Assembly: GCA_916613615.1 (NCBI GenBank)
Contig: OU744721.1
Location: 74,157,060-74,221,059, forward strand
Length of the DNA: 64,000 nt
Direction: 5' to 3'
Origin: Steromphala cineraria
Taxonomy: Eukaryota > Mollusca > Gastropoda > Trochida > Trochidae
Part shown: piece by piece, positions 59,253-64,000 of the stretch
How positions within the stretch are numbered: position 1 is the first letter of the stretch
Layout of the letters: every line of letters begins with the position of its first letter
Translations under genes and position numbers: made by a program
The notes under the pieces: generated by a model
What the model was told of the DNA's origin: nothing
Seen by the model: only the letters and a program-made list of their open reading frames with translations
The model's database searches: none

Positions 59253-62200
59253 GCATTAAGTCGATCTTGCTTTTAAAGCTTCGGTGATGTCAGCATACTT
59301 TTGTTATAGAACGAAATGTAGTGACTTGTGTCAATTATGAAGACTTTAGCTGTACAATGTTGTACTTAAGTTTTATCATACCCCTTACGCTCAAACTTAG
59401 ACTGTTCTGTAAGAATGTATCCATTGACCTAAACACAGATTCCAAATTACACATAAAGTAGCACGGAAACATAGGGAAACTGGTTCCCTGACCAAACACA
59501 AGTAACGTTGCTAAACGATTCATGTCCGTGCTTCCTTCGACTGACTGACTGATTGGTGATTCACAGAATATGTCAATAACGGTTCCCTTGATAAATATGC
59601 TTCCACATGCAATGGCTAAGTACAGGAAAGATCGCCGTGCCTGTTTCGTGCAGCTAATTATTGCCTAATGGACAAAACGTTAGTTCAATCATAGTATTGG
59701 TAAATGCGTTGTTCTTTTAAGGAATATGCAACAGCATATTAGGTTATTTGTTAATCGAAATGGACACTGTGCACACATATTGAATTTAAAGAAGTTGAAA
59801 CTTCAGTAAAACAGCGCATGAAAAATGGCTTCACGTAGGTCTTCTTTGTATACAAAGGTAAAAACCCATAAACAGCTTCATTCATATAAATGGTTTTAAA
59901 AATCCATAGTGTCGAATATATATGTTTATAATCTTAGATTTGTCGTTTATTCTAAATTCTGATACATGAATGTCTTATCTTCTTCATGGCCATGTAGTTA
60001 CTGCATGATGAATATAAATACGTGATCATGTCATGTGTCTTAGCAATTTTCAAAATCAACTGCATTTAGGTAAAATGGACAGGTTGCAAAATAAGATAAA
60101 CATTGTCAGAAAATATTGCTATAAATTCTGTAAGTGAATTCAATATGAATTTCAAATTATAAGAGTTTTACAATTCGTTAAGTCACTTTTGATATTTTCA
60201 TGGAATCATTTAACGTTATATTGAAACTTTTATGAAATAAAAACTGGAGATGTCAATTTTTCGAATGCAAGTGGACATGAAGTTGTTCCCTACCTTAAAA
60301 TAAGACGTTATAAAGTTTGTGATTGGCAATGTAACTTTATTAAAGATCAATTTGTGATTGGTAATGAAATTCATTAAGGTTGAATTGCAAAATTAGATTT
60401 TGAGATACATTTTCATTCAATTTGACATGTTATTTATTGGCAATGCTTTTCAATAATATTGCGTGTTTTTGATAAAAGTTGTGACTATATCTCTACGCCA
60501 TGTTAGTGGACTCAGGGGAGAGATCGCGATATGTCATTCTTTGAACATGGTTCAGACCGATTAGTCAAAGTAGGCTTACCCATTATCAGAATACCCAGTA
60601 GAGTCCTTCGTGTGTTGAAAATAGAAAACAATGATCTAACCAAGCTGACAACACATTTTCTGCATTATTAAGATGGCATTTTCCATAGTAAATGCAGATA
60701 AAGAATGTCCCAAGACTCGGGCCAGCGGGACAGACTCCACAAGTGTCCAATTTGGCGCTCTCTATTCTTGACACTGACCAATCGATAACAACTTATAGGA
60801 TGTAGTGTTATAAACTTGTTGGTATATTTCAACTTTTTGATCTCAAATCTACTTAAGATTATTTGTACTGAATTCTACTTCGTCCTTTATTAACGAGTTT
60901 TTTCCTTAACCAAAAGACAATGCATCTTTTTATGTTTACAATGGCATGATTTTGAAATGAATGAACGAAATTGTCTTTGCGATTATCTTTTTATTTGCAA
61001 TTCTTTCAGCAACGAGTATTAATGGAACTGACGCACATAAATATTTCGGATAAACTAATTATGAATGGTAATCTCAAATCTCGCGTTATCATTCTTTATC
61101 ACTAAAAGTTGACTTGAAATTTAAAGAAAATTCAATTCCAAAAGAAAACTCTGCCCACGTTATTGCCGGTTCCCTCATGTGATTTCACTGTCAAAAAGTA
61201 GTTCATAGGAAAGTTTTTGAATTATCAATTTGTAAACTAAACTGTGAATATCTAGTCTTATTAAAACACTTTAAAACAAGTAGTTGTGAAAACTGTATAT
61301 TATGTTGGTTTCACTGCGCAATTCGTCATTGTTAGAATAATTCATACATGACCTTGTTTCGTCCAATCAGCATGCAGAATTGTGTAAACGCCATGTTGCG
61401 ACGGGTATTGTGTACAATCCTGTTACATGGACTTTATTAAAATCCATTCAAAAGGAAGCATTTTGTATTTCGAAATTCAGTGTCTGCTTTTGCAAATTTG
61501 TACTTCGCACATTGATCCATATTTTGAAACAAAGATTACCATAGCCATATGAAAACAACTTTTTGTGAGTTTTAAATTATCTATCAAAACGGTTTATTGT
61601 CGTATTTTCGGCTTTGTCTTTTCGACAACCAATAATTCAAAGACAGAAAATAATGCCTATCTGATCTATTTATTACTATTAACACTCTTAATAGACAGCG
61701 AATTTATCAATATAGGAAACTGTCAGCCTCGATAATTATAGCCATCAATAACTGGTTAATACAAAATATGTATTAATCCTTTATGGAATCAGAAGACGTG
61801 GACTGTAAAATGTGTACAGGTGTACCCTTAAGTCTTAACTTAACCATACAATCATATACAAATTGTATAAAGATCTATACCGGAACGTCTGTAAATATAG
61901 AAGTTTGATATCCATAAAATCTTGTACTTTATTACCTGACAACTTTTAGAATGCCACTCACACACTTTAAGGTCTTGAAAGATATAATGTAAAATTGTCT
62001 TGCTTTGTCTTTTTAGTATGTGAATAATCCAGCATTAAATGGATCACGTGTACGTGCACTTCTTTTGCTTGAATAGAGCTCATCAATCACTTTGTCTTGT
62101 TACCGTTTTTTGTAAGCTTTGAAAACAGTTATACTAGCTAGAGTTCGCTAAAGCCAAGACACAATTGTGCTTAAATTATACAGCTCTTCAATTCAGTTGT

Positions 62201-62506
62201 TTTTCAGTTGTTATTTAGAGTTATTTATAGTCATATACATATGCTGTTTATGCTTAATGTCTTCTTAACAGTACGAAGTATAGAACAATCTTTATCATTC
62301 ATGATGTGTTTGTTATTTAGATAGGTTGCCCCAGTAGTCGTGTAAGCTTTGGAAGTTATATTGGATACAATGCTGATGGGCCACGTGGTATGAAGTGGGT
62401 TTCTAAATAAGACGGTGTAGCCAACTGAGGACAAATAACCACGGTAATGAGACTCCTCACAGAATGGGTCTCTCTTCAAAATGGTCTCTTTGACATTTCT
62501 TGTAGA

Positions 62507-62686
62507 CGTTATTCCAGCTGCTGTCATATGACTGTCTCAGCATGTTATTCCAGCTGTTGTCATATGATTGTCTCAGCACGTTTTTCCAGCTGTTGTCATA
62601 TGATTGTCTAAGCACGTTATTCCAGCTGATGTCATATGACTGTCTCAGCATGTTATTCCAGCTGTTGTCATATGTTTGTCTCAGCA
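62507..62686 (+). repeat. 36-bp minisatellite, 5 copies
   Basis: Five tandem copies of a 36-bp unit (TTATTCCAGCTGTTGTCATA, then TGATTGTCTCAGCACG) with a few substitutions. The unit length is a multiple of three, so an open frame crosses it, but no gene signal surrounds it. Confidence 0.85.
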
Positions 62687-62796
62687 CTAAATGCTGAATT
62701 TTTTTAGTATGATTTTTGGAAAACTATGAAATCAACAAACACATTTGCAATATCATCGTTTTGGTATCCAAGCTATAATGATACTTGATAAATAAA

Positions 62797-63170
62797 TAGA
62801 GTCAATGGCTCTGTAGCTTATCAGGCTTAATACTTCAGGCGTCTCTACAAAACATTTCAGCCTTCTATGCCTTGTTCTTCTGGGGAAGAAAATGAGAAGA
62901 GTGTGGCACCTTATCATTAGTTTTAATCCTCACTTGTCAAGTAGTAGTACACACAGTTCTAGACCTTATGCTTCTGGAGATGAAGTTAAAATAGGTTTTA
63001 AGGGCGTGGCCCCTGTGGTCCTTGTTAGGGGCCACAGGGCCACCAACAGCTATACATTGTACTCCTCACTATTCAAGGAGTCTGTTTCTAGACCTAAGGC
63101 TTCTGGTGAAGAAGTAAAAAATGTACAAGTTTACGGACGCCGGACACTATGTTATGTCATAAGCCAATCA
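62797..63170 (+). repeat. Second copy of the (ACGG)n-tailed dispersed repeat
   Basis: It shares GGCTCTGTAGCT-ATCAGGCT at the start, the GGCGTGGCCCCTGTGG and GGGCCACAGGGCCACCAA blocks in the middle, and a TTTACGGACGCCGGACA tail with the copy at 11951-13135. It has fewer internal units. It lies in the presumed first intron of the receptor gene. Confidence 0.68.
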
Positions 63171-64000
63171 GGATAGATGAGCTAAAGTATTGACACATGT
63201 CCGATTGATACGTTATAAAAGCTTAAGCTAACATTTTTGTCCTATAACTGGCCGTTAGTGCTGAAAATCGACTTTTGTTGCAATGGAATGTTTCTTCAGG
63301 TCTAAATGTTAATGAGAGAATTCTTGCACTGAGTTGTAATGATTAAACCAAAGCGGTAACTTGACAACAGTTGATGCTTCTTGGAATCTAGAAGGCATTA
63401 GAAAGTTGATCACACTGCGTAGATTATTGTTATTTATAAGCATAAGAACTGATTATGAAACACTCAAGAACGAAAAGAAAACGTTGTTCGAACAGTGAAA
63501 AGGGAGCCGTTAGGTTCAACTAAGTTCGTATTCAATCGACAAAGTGTTCAACCATGATGAATTCTTGAAATAAGGTTTTTCGCTTGAAGGATTTTACGGG
63601 CAGAGGTACTAGCACGTCCATCTTTAGCTTGATATTAACAATCAAGACGGACATTCTTGAGTGTTCAGAGATTGCTTATATGATGACAGTGTCTTAAATG
63701 AATGTATGTATTGTTTATACATTCCTTACAGAATAACAAAAAAGGCTTACAATTATCATTAGACATAGTCTCATCATAAATGATGTAAATGACGCTTGAT
63801 TTATAACCCTAGTAAAAGTGCAATAGTTATTTCAGGTAAAATCCACTCATTGCAAATTTCAGTATCTCCTTGGTGATATGCCAATTCCCCAATCTGAATC
63901 AACTATATATGGAGGGGTCCTTCTAACTGAAGATTTATCTACAAAATTGTGAAAAAGAACTATACATAATTATGAAGAACATCTATGGAAAATGAAAACC
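63171..64000. other. Window end, no feature seen
   Basis: The last 830 bases contain no recognisable exon or repeat and probably continue the receptor intron. Confidence 0.45.

Larger units (their letters stand above)
55948..62506. other. Presumed first intron of the receptor gene
   Basis: It follows the donor at 55948. Apart from the tandem duplication at 57985-58236 and the MITE at 59101-59252 it is featureless AT-rich sequence. I found no second receptor exon, so this intron is at least 8 kb long and runs beyond the window. Confidence 0.5.

Noticed and set aside
62457..62687. Open frame with a repeated 12-residue motif
   Set aside because: It is a translation of the 36-bp minisatellite, with no gene context around it.

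Overview
This is animal nuclear DNA: AT-rich, with small exons bounded by GT/AG splice sites, long introns and many degraded transposable elements. The repeats (a 'GTGAGTGAGT...GGTTTAACG' family, tandem-repeat elements ending in (ACGG)n, a long-spacer IS630/Tc1/mariner transposon) and the lectin domains point to a mollusc, probably an abalone-like gastropod. The species assignment is inference.

The main content is one large minus-strand gene running from about 45.1 kb down to about 5.35 kb. I could trace 29 coding exons that join in frame to 1857 codons plus a stop. They encode a signal peptide, seven ShK-type six-cysteine domains, an Asn/Asp/Thr-rich linker, five alternations of an F-type lectin (fucolectin, FTP) domain with a sushi (CCP) domain, a C-type-lectin-like domain, and a final ShK domain. 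Every internal exon after the signal peptide begins and ends in phase 1, so any of them can be duplicated or skipped without breaking the frame. The product should be a secreted multi-lectin, plausibly in innate recognition or mucus/matrix binding. That role is inferred from the families only. Inside the gene, a two-exon ShK module is tandemly duplicated with its introns (about 33-38 kb versus 38.4-42.2 kb), a truncated ShK copy lies at 37.45 kb, and one intron is filled by a 1.6-kb minisatellite of about 37 bp that starts exactly at a splice donor.

Upstream of that gene is a nearly complete DNA transposon (46.06-48.14 kb) with inverted repeats of about 260 bp and a transposase with one frameshift. 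From 48.15 to 55.4 kb I see nothing coding. At 55.53 kb, on the plus strand, is the first coding exon of a membrane receptor with an ANF-receptor ligand-binding domain, best matching a receptor guanylate cyclase. Its donor opens an intron that appears to fill the rest of the window.

Other elements are a 5'-truncated LINE (1.7-3.0 kb) with a related 3' end at 21 kb, degraded reverse-transcriptase pieces at 37 and 40 kb, a Helentron-like non-autonomous element (13.9-15.07 kb), hAT-type MITEs, several foldback elements and a tRNA-derived SINE. All exon boundaries were read by eye from splice signals and reading frame; no database search was possible.
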